Numbered from the stretch's first letter, positions 1 through 6,786 are shown. The stretch: DNA of 9,322 nt from Verrucomicrobiales bacterium (GCA_023253615.1 JALRFZ010000799.1:1-9322), one strand, 5' to 3'. Numbers and translations are program-made. The notes: generated by a model not told the origin, from the sequence alone.

Positions 1-254
1 GGAGCGAGGAGCATGCCGATGGGCAGACTGATCAGGCAGAGGAAAACGGGATTACGGCTCCTGCGGAAAGTTTTGGAACCGATTGCAAGCCTACTCCTAC
101 CGGATGCACTTGGCGATTCGAATCCTTTCGTCGGAGTGAGGAAATGAATCGACGGATCGGGTTTGTTTTGCTACCGGCTTGCGGTCCCGCCGGTCCTCGT
201 TGAGGATAGCTGGGAAATGGGCGGCTCGACGAATGGGTGAAAAGGCGGCTCCAG
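1..254. other. Upstream region with no supported gene
   Basis: I see no convincing gene here. The region is less GC-rich than the genes that follow, which suggests spacer DNA. On the minus strand one frame from about 60 down to 1 reads a hydrophobic run (NPVFLCLISLPIGMLLA) that runs off the window edge and could be the N-terminal membrane segment of a divergent gene, but no ATG, GTG or TTG sits at a sensible place before it. On the plus strand the frame from 1 to 148 is open but gives a basic, unrecognisable peptide. The region should hold the promoter of the cyclase-like gene at 255; no good -35/-10 pair stands out. Confidence 0.4.
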
Positions 255-1571
255 ATGAAATTCATGCGACGCTATTGGTTGATCTCACTGGCGATGGGAG
301 GCGGGGCTGCCGTGCTCGTCTCCGCGCTGGCCTTCGGTGGGGTCTTCGAGCCACTCGCGGTGGGCCTGTCGGACCGGTACGAGGCGGGCGGTTGGGCGCC
401 CGCGGCCGGATGGGTGCGCTGGCGCTGGCTGGAGACCGCGCTGACGGTCCTCGCCTCGATCGGGATGGCGTGGGCGGTGATCGATGTGACCCGGATGGCC
501 CGGAAGGTGCTGGTGGCGGTCTCGGCCATCCTCGTGCTGTCGGTGCTGTCGCCCTTGTTCGCGCTCTACGGGTTGCTCTTCGAGCCTTCGGGTCCGCTCG
601 CGGGCTCGATCCTGGCGGCGGCAGGGGCTTTCTGTTTTGCCCGGACCCCGGCGGGAAAACGGAAGTGGCTTCTTGAGGAAGCGGTCGGCACGAGAGTCTC
701 GGGCAAGGTTTTCCAGGGCTTGCTCGAATCGCCGGCGGAACCGGGGTTCGAGGGCGCGAAACGCCGGGTCACCACCCTGGTCTGTTGCCTTTTTCCGCCG
801 GACGCCGGCAAGGATTCCCTCACCGCGGCCGACCTCCTGACGATGGGCAGCCTTTTCCTCCGCTCGGTCTCGACCTTCCTCCTTGAACGAGGTGCCTATC
901 TTGAGGAAGCGGGGCCTGAAAAGGTGCGGGTCTCGTTCGGCATGCTCGCGGAGACGGAGGATCACGCGGAGCAGGCGTGTCTGGCGGCGCTCGATCTGCG
1001 GATCCGGCTCCGCGGGCTCGCGGAGGAGTACGAATCGCGTTGGTTTCACCCGCTCCGCTGTGGAGTCGGGGTAGAGTCCGGGGAAATGACGGTGGGACTC
1101 TGCGGCACGCCGGGACGGTTTGTCTTCGCCGGGCTCGGCGGGGGAGAGGATTTTGCGGGCCGTCTCGCCCTCGCCAACCGCCGCTTCGGATCCGATCTGC
1201 TCATGGGACCGGAGCTCCACCGGCAGGTCAGGGATCGGTTCGAGGTGCGCCCGCTCGAGATGATTTACGATCCCGTCCGGCAGGAATTGCGCGAGGTCTT
1301 CCAATTGCTCGCCGAGGCCGGACAATTTTCCGACGAGGAACGCGCCCGCCGCGATCATTTCTGGCGGGGGGTGATCCTTTGGCGCGAGAAGAAATGCGAG
1401 GATGCCCTCGAGTTTTTCAGCAAGGCGCGGATTCCGGGGTTGGAGGACGGCCCTCTCGCTTATTTCACGGAAAAGGCGCAAGTGCGTGCGATCCTCCCCG
1501 AGGGACGGTCGATCCGGCTCGTGAGGGAGCTCACCGAGGAGGGGCATGCCCGTCTCATGGATCGTTTCTAG
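255..1571 (+). CDS. Membrane-anchored, degenerate adenylate/guanylate cyclase-domain protein
   Basis: The product is 438 aa from the ATG at 255, which has AAAGG nine bases upstream; a GTG at 237 in the same frame would add six residues. Four hydrophobic segments lie at about 7-27, 60-78, 84-104 and 112-129. A class III cyclase homology region follows at about 170-335, recognisable by RRVTTLVCCLF, the EDHAEQA helix, the GVGVESGEMTVG strand and a GRLALANRRFG segment. A C-terminal repeat-like part (about 367-412) has the A-x-x-x-F helix and the DGPLAY motif that ends many bacterial membrane cyclases. The catalytic positions are changed: the first metal Asp aligns with Cys178, the second lies in a GPEK stretch without Asp, and the transition-state Asn aligns with Asp299, while Arg303 remains. 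It is therefore probably unable to make cAMP and may act as a sensor or partner of an active cyclase (inference). Only 35 bases separate it from recR on the same strand. Confidence 0.8.
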   Translation: MKFMRRYWLISLAMGGGAAVLVSALAFGGVFEPLAVGLSDRYEAGGWAPAAGWVRWRWLETALTVLASIGMAWAVIDVTRMARKVLVAVSAILVLSVLSPLFALYGLLFEPSGPLAGSILAAAGAFCFARTPAGKRKWLLEEAVGTRVSGKVFQGLLESPAEPGFEGAKRRVTTLVCCLFPPDAGKDSLTAADLLTMGSLFLRSVSTFLLERGAYLEEAGPEKVRVSFGMLAETEDHAEQACLAALDLRIRLRGLAEEYESRWFHPLRCGVGVESGEMTVGLCGTPGRFVFAGLGGGEDFAGRLALANRRFGSDLLMGPELHRQVRDRFEVRPLEMIYDPVRQELREVFQLLAEAGQFSDEERARRDHFWRGVILWREKKCEDALEFFSKARIPGLEDGPLAYFTEKAQVRAILPEGRSIRLVRELTEEGHARLMDRF

Positions 1572-1606
1572 CCTCCGCCGCCCCAATCGCCCTTTCGATC
1601 TCTTTC

Positions 1607-2218
1607 ATGGCCACTGTCGATTATCCAGACCCGGTTCGCCGGCTCATCGCCCAACTGAAGCAACTTCCCGGGATCGGCCCGAAGAGCGCCGAGAGAATCG
1701 CCGTCTGGCTGATCCAGCGGGGGGCGGAGACCTCGCTTTCTTTTTCCGATTCCTTGGTGACGGCGGCCCGCGAGGTCACGGAGTGCCGGATCTGCGGATT
1801 TTTCGCCACCGAGGACCACGGTTGCGCGATCTGCGACGGACATCACCGCGAGGGAACGCTCCTCTGCATCGTCGAACAACCCACCGACATCCTCCCGCTC
1901 GAGCGATCGGGGGCCTTCCGCGGGCACTACCACTCGCTCCGCGGACGGATCTCCCCGCTCGACAACATCGGTCCCGAGGATCTGCGGATCGGTGAACTCG
2001 TGAAACGGATCGAAGCGGGCGGATTCGCCGAGATCATCCTCGCGCTCAGTTCGGATGTCGAAGGCGAGGCGACCTGCCATTACCTCGCCGAGCTGCTCGG
2101 TGGATACGGGGGGCTCAAGGTCTCGCGTCTCGCCCAAGGGCTGCCTGCCGGGGGAGGGTTGAACAGTGCCGATGAGCTGACTCTGCTGCGCGCCCTCCAG
2201 GGCAGGGTGGGATTGTAG
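1607..2218 (+). CDS. recR: Recombination mediator protein RecR
   Basis: The product is 203 aa, the usual length for RecR, which works with RecF/RecO to load RecA on gapped single-stranded DNA. Parts in order: an N-terminal helix-hairpin-helix (LPGIGPKSAERIA, 20-32), a four-cysteine zinc finger (Cys60, Cys63, Cys73, Cys76), a Toprim domain from about 84 (LLCIVEQPTDILPLER) including SSDVEGEAT, and the C-terminal LAQGLPAGGGLNSADELTL region that closes with ALQGR. All key elements look intact. The ATG at 1607 is chosen because it gives the normal RecR N-terminus; the frame stays open far upstream but that part is a shadow of the cyclase-like gene. No Shine-Dalgarno sequence is visible. It lies 35 bases after the cyclase-like gene and is probably read from the same transcript. 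It converges with the PDZ gene across only 20 bases, and I see no hairpin terminator there. Confidence 0.96.
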   Translation: MATVDYPDPVRRLIAQLKQLPGIGPKSAERIAVWLIQRGAETSLSFSDSLVTAAREVTECRICGFFATEDHGCAICDGHHREGTLLCIVEQPTDILPLERSGAFRGHYHSLRGRISPLDNIGPEDLRIGELVKRIEAGGFAEIILALSSDVEGEATCHYLAELLGGYGGLKVSRLAQGLPAGGGLNSADELTLLRALQGRVGL

Positions 2219-2238
2219 CGAAAGGCCGGGGCGGGGGA

Positions 2239-3135
2239 TCAGTTCGAGGCCGACTCCAGTTCGGCGAATCTCGGCACCATCTCCGCCGCCTTTTCCTCGA
2301 GACCACGGATGAAGCGCACCCGGGCGGTTTCACCGGCCGTGAGATTATGGATCGATTCGACGAGATCGTCGAGGGTATCGATCTCCGCTCCATTCATCGC
2401 GATGATGACGTCCCCTTTTTGCAGGCCGGCTTCGGCGGCCGGAGACGCGTGTTTCACTTCGAGCACTTCGGGGCTCGACGACTCGTTGTGAAAGATGAGG
2501 CCGACCCAGACCGGTCCGGAGCGTTGGTGACGCTTCATGTCCTCGACGATCTTCCGGACACGGGCCGCCGGGATGGCATAGACCTCGCCTTCCGTCTCGG
2601 TCTCCTGACAGGTGAGGATGGCGAGCAATTCCCCCTGGCCGTCGACAAGCACGGTGCCGGCGCGGCAATGGGTTTTGGTCTCGGCGACCCGGAGGCGCAG
2701 GAGCGGGTAGGGGAAGGTCTCGCCCCGGTAGGCCCAATCCTTTCCCGCGACGGTGGAGAGGCAGGCCGAGCTGCCCGAGACGCAGCGTCCCTGATCCCCG
2801 GGTTTGGGGGAATCACCGGCCGCGAGCGGCACCGGGCGCACTGGTCCGAGACCGGAGGAAACTTCGATGAGGCAGAGCCGGTGATCGTGATCGAGGTGGA
2901 TGATGCGGCCATCGACTTCCGCGCCGGCGTCGCGCAAGCGGGCGGCGGTGAGTCCCTCGAGGGCGACGTTCCTGGGGATCACGCTGACAAACCAGGTCCG
3001 ACGATCGACGCAGACTCCGGGACTTTCGATTCCCTCCGCCCAGATGACGGAGACGGTGGCCGGAGCTTCCTCGGCACGCAGCGGGAGGAGTCCCGCGGCC
3101 AACAGCAAGACGGGATAAAGGATCGCGGACCTCAT
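2239..3135 (-). CDS. Exported HtrA-like protein with inactive trypsin-like domain and one PDZ domain
   Basis: The product is 298 aa. Residues 1-21 are a signal peptide (hydrophobic core YPVLLLAAGLL, cleavage likely after LRA), so it acts outside the cytoplasm. Residues about 25-200 keep the outline of a trypsin/HtrA fold: a DAGAEVDGRIIHLDHDHRLCLIEV stretch split over 69-92 matches the usual substrate strand and D-x-A strand, and TVLVDGQGELLAI (161-173) matches the strand after the catalytic Ser. The nucleophile motif GNSGG is replaced by HCRAG (156-160), and there is no His in the place of the usual NNHV (VIPRNVAL instead). Asp84 may be the surviving triad residue. A PDZ domain follows at about 209-280 (WVGLIF, ASPAAEAGLQKGDVIIAMNG). 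It is therefore probably a pseudo-protease that binds peptides (inference). It starts 8 bases after the anti-sigma-like gene and is surely co-transcribed with it. Function unproven. Confidence 0.85.
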   Translation of the reverse strand: MRSAILYPVLLLAAGLLPLRAEEAPATVSVIWAEGIESPGVCVDRRTWFVSVIPRNVALEGLTAARLRDAGAEVDGRIIHLDHDHRLCLIEVSSGLGPVRPVPLAAGDSPKPGDQGRCVSGSSACLSTVAGKDWAYRGETFPYPLLRLRVAETKTHCRAGTVLVDGQGELLAILTCQETETEGEVYAIPAARVRKIVEDMKRHQRSGPVWVGLIFHNESSSPEVLEVKHASPAAEAGLQKGDVIIAMNGAEIDTLDDLVESIHNLTAGETARVRFIRGLEEKAAEMVPRFAELESASN

Positions 3136-3143
3136 GGAGTCGA

Positions 3144-3629
3144 TCAGAGTTCGCGAAGGTGGCCGCGGACCCCGGCGGGCAGCATTCCGGGGGCGGCGGT
3201 GATTTGATCTCCGGACACTCCGGGCACGCGACCGCCCCGGGCGGGCAGCTGCAGCTCGATCGGATCATCCTCGCCCACGGCGGGCGAGGTGAAGTAAGGG
3301 GAGGGGGTGGAGGAACCGTTCGATCCGGTGGAATCGGCAAAGCCGCCCGGTGCGGATGCGGAACCGCCGGTGCCGGCGAAGTACAAGCCCGCGCCGATCG
3401 CCGCCGCGGCGAAGGCGCCCGCCGGCACGAGACGCCTCGCGCCTCCGCTCTCCTCGAACCACATCGAGATCCGCTCGAAGAGGAGACCGCGGGCGGATTG
3501 CTTCAACATCTCGGAGCGCTGGCGCTCCTTGAACTCTTCCATGAAGGACTGGAAATACTCGTCGCCGGGCGACTCGTATCGTTTGAGGCGGATCAATCGC
3601 TGCACGTCATCGGGATCATTCATTGCCAT
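3144..3629 (-). CDS. One-pass membrane protein, probable anti-sigma partner of the adjacent ECF sigma factor
   Basis: The product is 161 aa from ATG 3629; a second ATG two codons later (3623) is possible, and no ribosome binding site decides between them. The N-terminal half (1-65) is charged and helical (LKRYESPGDEYFQSFMEEF, then ERQRSEMLKQSARGLLFERI), one membrane segment follows at about 67-85, then a Gly/Ser/Pro-rich linker (86-118) and a short acidic outer tail that ends with GMLPAGVRGHLREL. This cytoplasmic domain, membrane helix and exported tail layout, plus the place directly after the sigma gene (73-base gap), fits an anti-sigma factor. I do not see the HxxxCxxC zinc motif of ZAS anti-sigma factors, so the family is not one I can name; the role is inferred from context. 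The frame stays open upstream into the sigma gene, but that part reads as a shadow. Confidence 0.7.
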   Translation of the reverse strand: MAMNDPDDVQRLIRLKRYESPGDEYFQSFMEEFKERQRSEMLKQSARGLLFERISMWFEESGGARRLVPAGAFAAAAIGAGLYFAGTGGSASAPGGFADSTGSNGSSTPSPYFTSPAVGEDDPIELQLPARGGRVPGVSGDQITAAPGMLPAGVRGHLREL

Positions 3630-3702
3630 CTGGGGAGTCGGGGTAATTAACGGGATACCCGCGTCTTTTTCAATTCCGTATCCTGTCGCAAACCCGCCGG
3701 AC

Positions 3703-4446
3703 TCACTTCCGGAAGTCTTCGAGGTAGGCCTGCAACTGGCGATGGGCGTAGAAAAGACGCGATCGCACGGTCCCTTCCGAGATTCCCAGGATCTTGGCAA
3801 TTTCAGCATGGGGCATGGCCTGGATGTCGAACATCGTGACCACCGTGCGATGGTCTACTGACAGCTTCTGCATGGCCATGTTCAATCTTTGCTGCAGTTC
3901 GGAAATGTTCGCCTCCCGGACCGGATCGCTCTTCGAGGTCACTTCGATGAATTCCCGGTCGTTCTCGATCGCGAGATCGACGTCGTCGAGGCTCATCGTC
4001 CGGCGACGGTTGCGCTTCTTGAGGAAGTTCAGCGTCATGTTCGTCGCGATCGAATAGATCCACGTGTAGAACGAGGATTTGCCGCGGAAGCGCTTCAGGG
4101 CGCGGTAGGCCTTGGCGAAGACGTCCTGGAGGATGTCGTTCGTGTCCTCGCGGTTCGAGGTCATGTGGTAGACCAGGCCGTAGAGCTTGGGCGTGTATTT
4201 TTCCACAAGCGCGTCGAAGGCACGCGTGTCGCCTTCGCGCGCCCGTTCCACGAGTTCGAGATCGGGATCCGGACGACTCAGCGAGGTGCCGGAGGCGGGG
4301 ACTTCTTCGGAAGCGGTATCGAGGGTGGCAGGCATCAGGGAGAGGGGCGGACCGGCCGGGCGGACCCCGCCGCTGGTCGCGGAGGGAGGCGGCACCGGGA
4401 CTTCGTCCACCCCGGCGGAGGTCAGGAAGGATCCTTCTCTTTCCAT
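3703..4446 (-). CDS. ECF-type RNA polymerase sigma factor (sigma-70 family)
   Basis: The product is 247 aa from ATG 4446. It directs RNA polymerase to a dedicated promoter set. Region 2 spans about 63-146: LVERAREGDTRAFDALVEKY, then DTNDILQDVFAKAYRAL and the DNA-melting part FRGKSSFYTWIYSIATN. A variable linker follows and region 4 is at about 184-240, with the helix-turn-helix AEIAKILGISEGTVRSRLFYAHRQL contained in 214-238. The first 37 residues are Pro/Ser-rich and not part of the family core; starting at ATG 4335 would give 210 aa, closer to usual ECF length. The longer start overlaps the thioredoxin gene by 25 bases and the shorter leaves an 86-base gap. Neither has a ribosome binding site, so the start is uncertain. 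It lies between the exported thioredoxin and the one-pass membrane protein on the same strand. The sequence alone does not show which promoters it recognises. Confidence 0.94.
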   Translation of the reverse strand: MEREGSFLTSAGVDEVPVPPPSATSGGVRPAGPPLSLMPATLDTASEEVPASGTSLSRPDPDLELVERAREGDTRAFDALVEKYTPKLYGLVYHMTSNREDTNDILQDVFAKAYRALKRFRGKSSFYTWIYSIATNMTLNFLKKRNRRRTMSLDDVDLAIENDREFIEVTSKSDPVREANISELQQRLNMAMQKLSVDHRTVVTMFDIQAMPHAEIAKILGISEGTVRSRLFYAHRQLQAYLEDFRK

Positions 4447-4940
4447 TTCTGGAGAGCTTTGTCGGGCGCGATCATCACGTCCTCGCGACCGTTGGGGGTG
4501 ACGACCGAGCCATCGGGGCCGAGCACGATGAGGGCGGGGATCCCCCGGATTTCAAATTTGCGCGCAAGCGTCTGGGCCTCCTTCGAGCCCGCGCCGGGCA
4601 GGGTGAGCCACTTCATCTCCATCTCGCGGATGTAGGTCTTTTTCTCACCCTCGGAGTTGTCGAGGCTGACGAAGACGATCTCGAAATCCTTCCCGGCGTT
4701 CTCGTCGCGGAACTTGACGAGGCTGGGAGTGAAGGCGCGGCAGGGCGGGCACCAGTGCGCGGAAAAGTAGAGGGCGACCGTCTTTCCCTTGAGCGTGGCC
4801 ACGTCCACTTCCTTGCCTTCGGCGTCGTGGAGCACCGCCGGGAGAACGCCGGCGAGACCCGAAGGTTCCTCGGCGACGACCGTGAGGGGCAGGACGAGAA
4901 CGGAGAGAGCGGCGGCGAAAAGCAGGGAGTGCGGTTTCAT
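4422..4940 (-). CDS. Exported thioredoxin-like protein (TlpA/nucleoredoxin type, WCPPC)
   Basis: The product is 172 aa from ATG 4940; a TTG two codons upstream (4946) is the longest possible start but less likely. A signal peptide covers about 1-23 (hydrophobic core LLFAAALSVLVLPLTVVA), so it works in the periplasm or at the outer face of the membrane. The thioredoxin fold has an intact redox site in AHWCPPCRAFTP, with Cys64 and Cys67, and the cis-proline in GIPALIVLGPDG. The pattern FSAHWCPPCRAFTP...FEIVFVSLDNS resembles nucleoredoxin/tryparedoxin-like proteins more than classic TlpA/ResA. Likely role: thiol-disulfide exchange with unknown exported partners. It is the first gene of a probable operon with the sigma factor, whose start overlaps or follows it closely. 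This suggests a link between extracytoplasmic redox state and the sigma circuit (inference). Confidence 0.9.
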   Translation of the reverse strand: MKPHSLLFAAALSVLVLPLTVVAEEPSGLAGVLPAVLHDAEGKEVDVATLKGKTVALYFSAHWCPPCRAFTPSLVKFRDENAGKDFEIVFVSLDNSEGEKKTYIREMEMKWLTLPGAGSKEAQTLARKFEIRGIPALIVLGPDGSVVTPNGREDVMIAPDKALQKWKEKDPS

Positions 4941-5018
4941 TTTCAAGATCTTGTGGTTACGAAAGTGAGACGGCGGATCAGCCGACTTCTTGCATCGAAT
5001 ACGCGAAAATCCGCAAAA

Positions 5019-5027
5019 ATCTTAGCA
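5019..5027 (-). promoter_or_regulatory. Candidate extended -10 element for the thioredoxin/sigma operon
   Basis: Read on the minus strand, TGCTAAGAT fits an extended -10 (TGnTAnnnT) about 80 bases before the thioredoxin ATG. No TTGACA-like -35 lies at the right distance; instead a 9-base direct repeat covers that place. It sits in the least GC-rich part of the divergent spacer. Weak, pattern-only evidence. Confidence 0.25.
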
Positions 5028-5037
5028 AATTCGGAGA

Positions 5038-5055
5038 TTTCGACGTTTTCGACGG
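5038..5055. repeat. Two-copy 9-base direct repeat in the divergent spacer
   Basis: TTTCGACGT is followed at once by TTTCGACGG, a tandem pair with a 9-base period between the thioredoxin and isomerase genes. It lies where the -35 region and upstream edge of the candidate minus-strand promoter would be, so it could be an operator. A period of 9 is short of a full helical turn, and chance cannot be excluded. Confidence 0.3.
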
Positions 5056-5147
5056 TGAAACCCGGGTGGTGCCGGAGCCGCGCGATTCCGGGATGATGCC
5101 GTCTCTCGGAGGTTGATTCCGTCGCCTCTCCGTGGCAAAAATCGGGC

Positions 5148-6107
5148 ATGTCGTCCGATCTTTACCCCTCGTCACCCGATCGTCGTGCTTTCCTCGCCGG
5201 CTCAGGACTCGCCCTTGGTTCCCTCGCCGCCGTCCTCCCGGCCGGAGCCCAGGAAAAACCCGCCGCCGCCAGGACCTTCAAATTCGGATTGAACATGTCG
5301 ACGATCCGCGGACAGGAGCTCGACGCCGCCGCCGAGATCGACGTGGCCGGAAAGGCCGGATACGATTCAATCGAGCCCTGGTTCCGCAAGCTCAACGAAT
5401 ACCTCGAAAAAGGCGGCAAGGTGGAGGATCTCAAGAAGCGCATCGACGATCACGGGCTCACCGTCGATAGCGCCATCGGATTCGCCAAGTGGATCGTGAA
5501 CGATCCCGCCGAGCGGGCCGCCGGGCTCGAGGAAGCGAAGCGCGACATGGATCTGATCGCCCGCCTCGGAGGCACGCGCATCGCCGCCCCGCCCGCGGGC
5601 GTCCCCGCCGGCGAGGTCGTCTCGCTCGACGATGCCGCGGATCGCTACCGCGCCCTTCTCGAACTCGGCGACTCGATGGGCGTCGTGCCCCAGGTCGAGA
5701 TGTGGGGAGGCAATCCCACCATCGGCACCGTGGAAAAAGCCCTCTACGTCGCGATCCGCTCGGGTCATCCCAAGGCCTGTTTCCTCGGCGATGTCTATCA
5801 CACCTACAAAGGCGGGTCCGCCTTCGAATCCCTCCTCCTGATGGGGCCGCACGCCCTGCAGACCTATCACTTCAACGATTACCCCGCCGATCCGCCCCGC
5901 GAGACGATCAAGGACGCCGACCGCGTCTTCCCCGGCGACGGCATCGCCCCGCTCACCGCGATCCTGAAGCATTTCATGGCGGTGGGAGCCTATCCGGTGC
6001 TGTCGCTCGAGCTCTTCAATCCTTCCTATTGGGCCATGCCGGCCGACGAATGCGCGAAGACCGGTCTCGCCAAAATGAAGGAAGCCGTCGCCAAGGCGAT
6101 GGCATGA
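5148..6107 (+). CDS. Tat-exported sugar phosphate isomerase/epimerase-like TIM-barrel protein
   Basis: The product is 319 aa. It begins with a twin-arginine signal: SPDRRAFLAGSG with Arg12-Arg13, a mild hydrophobic stretch (LALGSLAAVLPAGA) and likely cleavage near residue 35, so it is exported folded. The rest is an AP-endonuclease-2/xylose-isomerase-like TIM barrel starting at FKFGLNMSTIRG. The usual divalent-metal ligands can be picked out: Glu184 in QVEMWGG, Asp215 and His218 in GDVYHTYKG, His241 in HFNDYP and Glu288 in SLELF. The family isomerises or epimerises sugars or related polyols; the substrate cannot be read from sequence. A Tat signal on this fold is common in the Verrucomicrobiota/Planctomycetota, where many such exported proteins handle carbohydrate. 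The ATG at 5148 is chosen because it places the RR motif at the usual distance; no Shine-Dalgarno is visible. It is divergent from the thioredoxin/sigma operon and convergent with the second thioredoxin. Confidence 0.9.
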   Translation: MSSDLYPSSPDRRAFLAGSGLALGSLAAVLPAGAQEKPAAARTFKFGLNMSTIRGQELDAAAEIDVAGKAGYDSIEPWFRKLNEYLEKGGKVEDLKKRIDDHGLTVDSAIGFAKWIVNDPAERAAGLEEAKRDMDLIARLGGTRIAAPPAGVPAGEVVSLDDAADRYRALLELGDSMGVVPQVEMWGGNPTIGTVEKALYVAIRSGHPKACFLGDVYHTYKGGSAFESLLLMGPHALQTYHFNDYPADPPRETIKDADRVFPGDGIAPLTAILKHFMAVGAYPVLSLELFNPSYWAMPADECAKTGLAKMKEAVAKAMA

Positions 6108-6116
6108 CCGGATCCG

Positions 6117-6145
6117 ACAGGGTCGGCGAGACGACCCGACCCTGT
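6117..6145. terminator. Hairpin between convergent genes, probable bidirectional terminator
   Basis: ACAGGGTCGG at 6117-6126 is a perfect 10-bp inverted match to CCGACCCTGT at 6136-6145, with a 9-base loop. It begins 10 bases after the isomerase stop and lies 26 bases from the stop of the convergent thioredoxin-like gene, as expected for a shared terminator. Neither side is followed by a T-run, so it is not a textbook intrinsic terminator and may instead stabilise mRNA ends. Confidence 0.65.
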
Positions 6146-6170
6146 TCTGTCGCGGAGCGGCAGGGGGCGC

Positions 6171-6740
6171 TCACTCCACCGGCAGTCCGGCGAGCATTTT
6201 GTCGAAGCCCTTGATCGCTTCCTCCTCGTTCAGGAGGAAGCCGTTGTATTCGACCATGCCGGCGCGGTCGATGATCACCCACCACGGAGTGCCGCCCGGC
6301 TTGTAGGTGCCGCTCACCCCCGGGAATCCCGGCACCTTCGTGTAATGTCCGAAGGGGATCTTCAGATCGAATTTCTTCGCGGCGACGACGAGCTTGTCGG
6401 GCGTGTTGTCGAGGAAACCCTCGAAGGCCGTCTGCACCGCGAGGAAGACGATGCCGTCGTTTCCTTCGTAGCGCTTCACGAGGTTCTGCAGGACGGGGAA
6501 TTCGCGCTCCTGCGAAGCCCGGCACCAGTGTTGGAAGAAGAAAAGCACGATGATCTTGCCCTCGTAGTCGGTGATCTCCACCTTGTCCTTGCCCTCGGGC
6601 AGTTGATACCAGTCGCTCACGTTCAGGAGGGGGGCCTTTTGTCCCTGGATGCCTTTCTGCATCTCCTGCGCTTCCGTGATCAGAGGCAGGGAGAGGGCGG
6701 CGGCGAGGGCGAGGAGTGTCGTGTTCCGGGGAGATTTCAT
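6171..6740 (-). CDS. Exported thioredoxin-fold (TlpA/AhpC-TSA-like) protein with a single active-site cysteine
   Basis: The product is 189 aa. A signal peptide covers about 1-24 (core LLALAAALSLPLI, cleavage near EAQ). The thioredoxin/peroxiredoxin fold follows: IIVLFFFQHWCRASQEREFP around the active site, FLAVQTAFEGF, and a cis-proline segment GGTPWWVIIDRAG. In place of the usual CxxC there is Cys73-Arg-Ala-Ser76, so the resolving cysteine is absent and no other Cys is present in the protein. It therefore cannot form the standard internal disulfide. It could be a one-cysteine reductase, a peroxiredoxin-like enzyme resolved by another thiol, or a binding protein; which one is open. The ATG at 6740 gives a normal signal peptide; no ribosome binding site is visible. 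It is divergent from the P450 across 112 bases and convergent with the isomerase. Its presence near a second, intact exported thioredoxin may mean the two meet in the same compartment (inference). Confidence 0.88.
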   Translation of the reverse strand: MKSPRNTTLLALAAALSLPLITEAQEMQKGIQGQKAPLLNVSDWYQLPEGKDKVEITDYEGKIIVLFFFQHWCRASQEREFPVLQNLVKRYEGNDGIVFLAVQTAFEGFLDNTPDKLVVAAKKFDLKIPFGHYTKVPGFPGVSGTYKPGGTPWWVIIDRAGMVEYNGFLLNEEEAIKGFDKMLAGLPVE

Positions 6741-6786
6741 CGTTCAGGCAGGTGTCTTACGGGAAATGGAGCACAAGATTGCGCCC

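Noticed and set aside
285..1586. 433-aa open frame antisense to the cyclase-like gene
   Set aside because: Arg/Pro/Glu-rich low-complexity translation with no recognisable domain; the plus strand carries membrane segments and cyclase motifs. Long antisense frames are expected at this GC content.
977..1606. Extension of the recR frame far upstream
   Set aside because: It overlaps the cyclase-like gene and would add 210 residues to a protein that already has its normal length from 1607.
2347..3207. 286-aa plus-strand open frame opposite the PDZ gene
   Set aside because: Gly/Asp/Arg-rich composition and no motif, while the minus strand has a signal peptide and a clear PDZ domain.
3630..3809. 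Longer start for the anti-sigma-like gene reaching into the sigma gene
   Set aside because: The added 60 residues are a frame-shifted reading of the sigma C-terminus and spacer; the family-like helix begins at the ATG at 3629.
4943..5149. 68-aa minus-strand frame filling the divergent spacer
   Set aside because: No known features, covers the region where promoters must lie, and has no ribosome binding site; probably chance.
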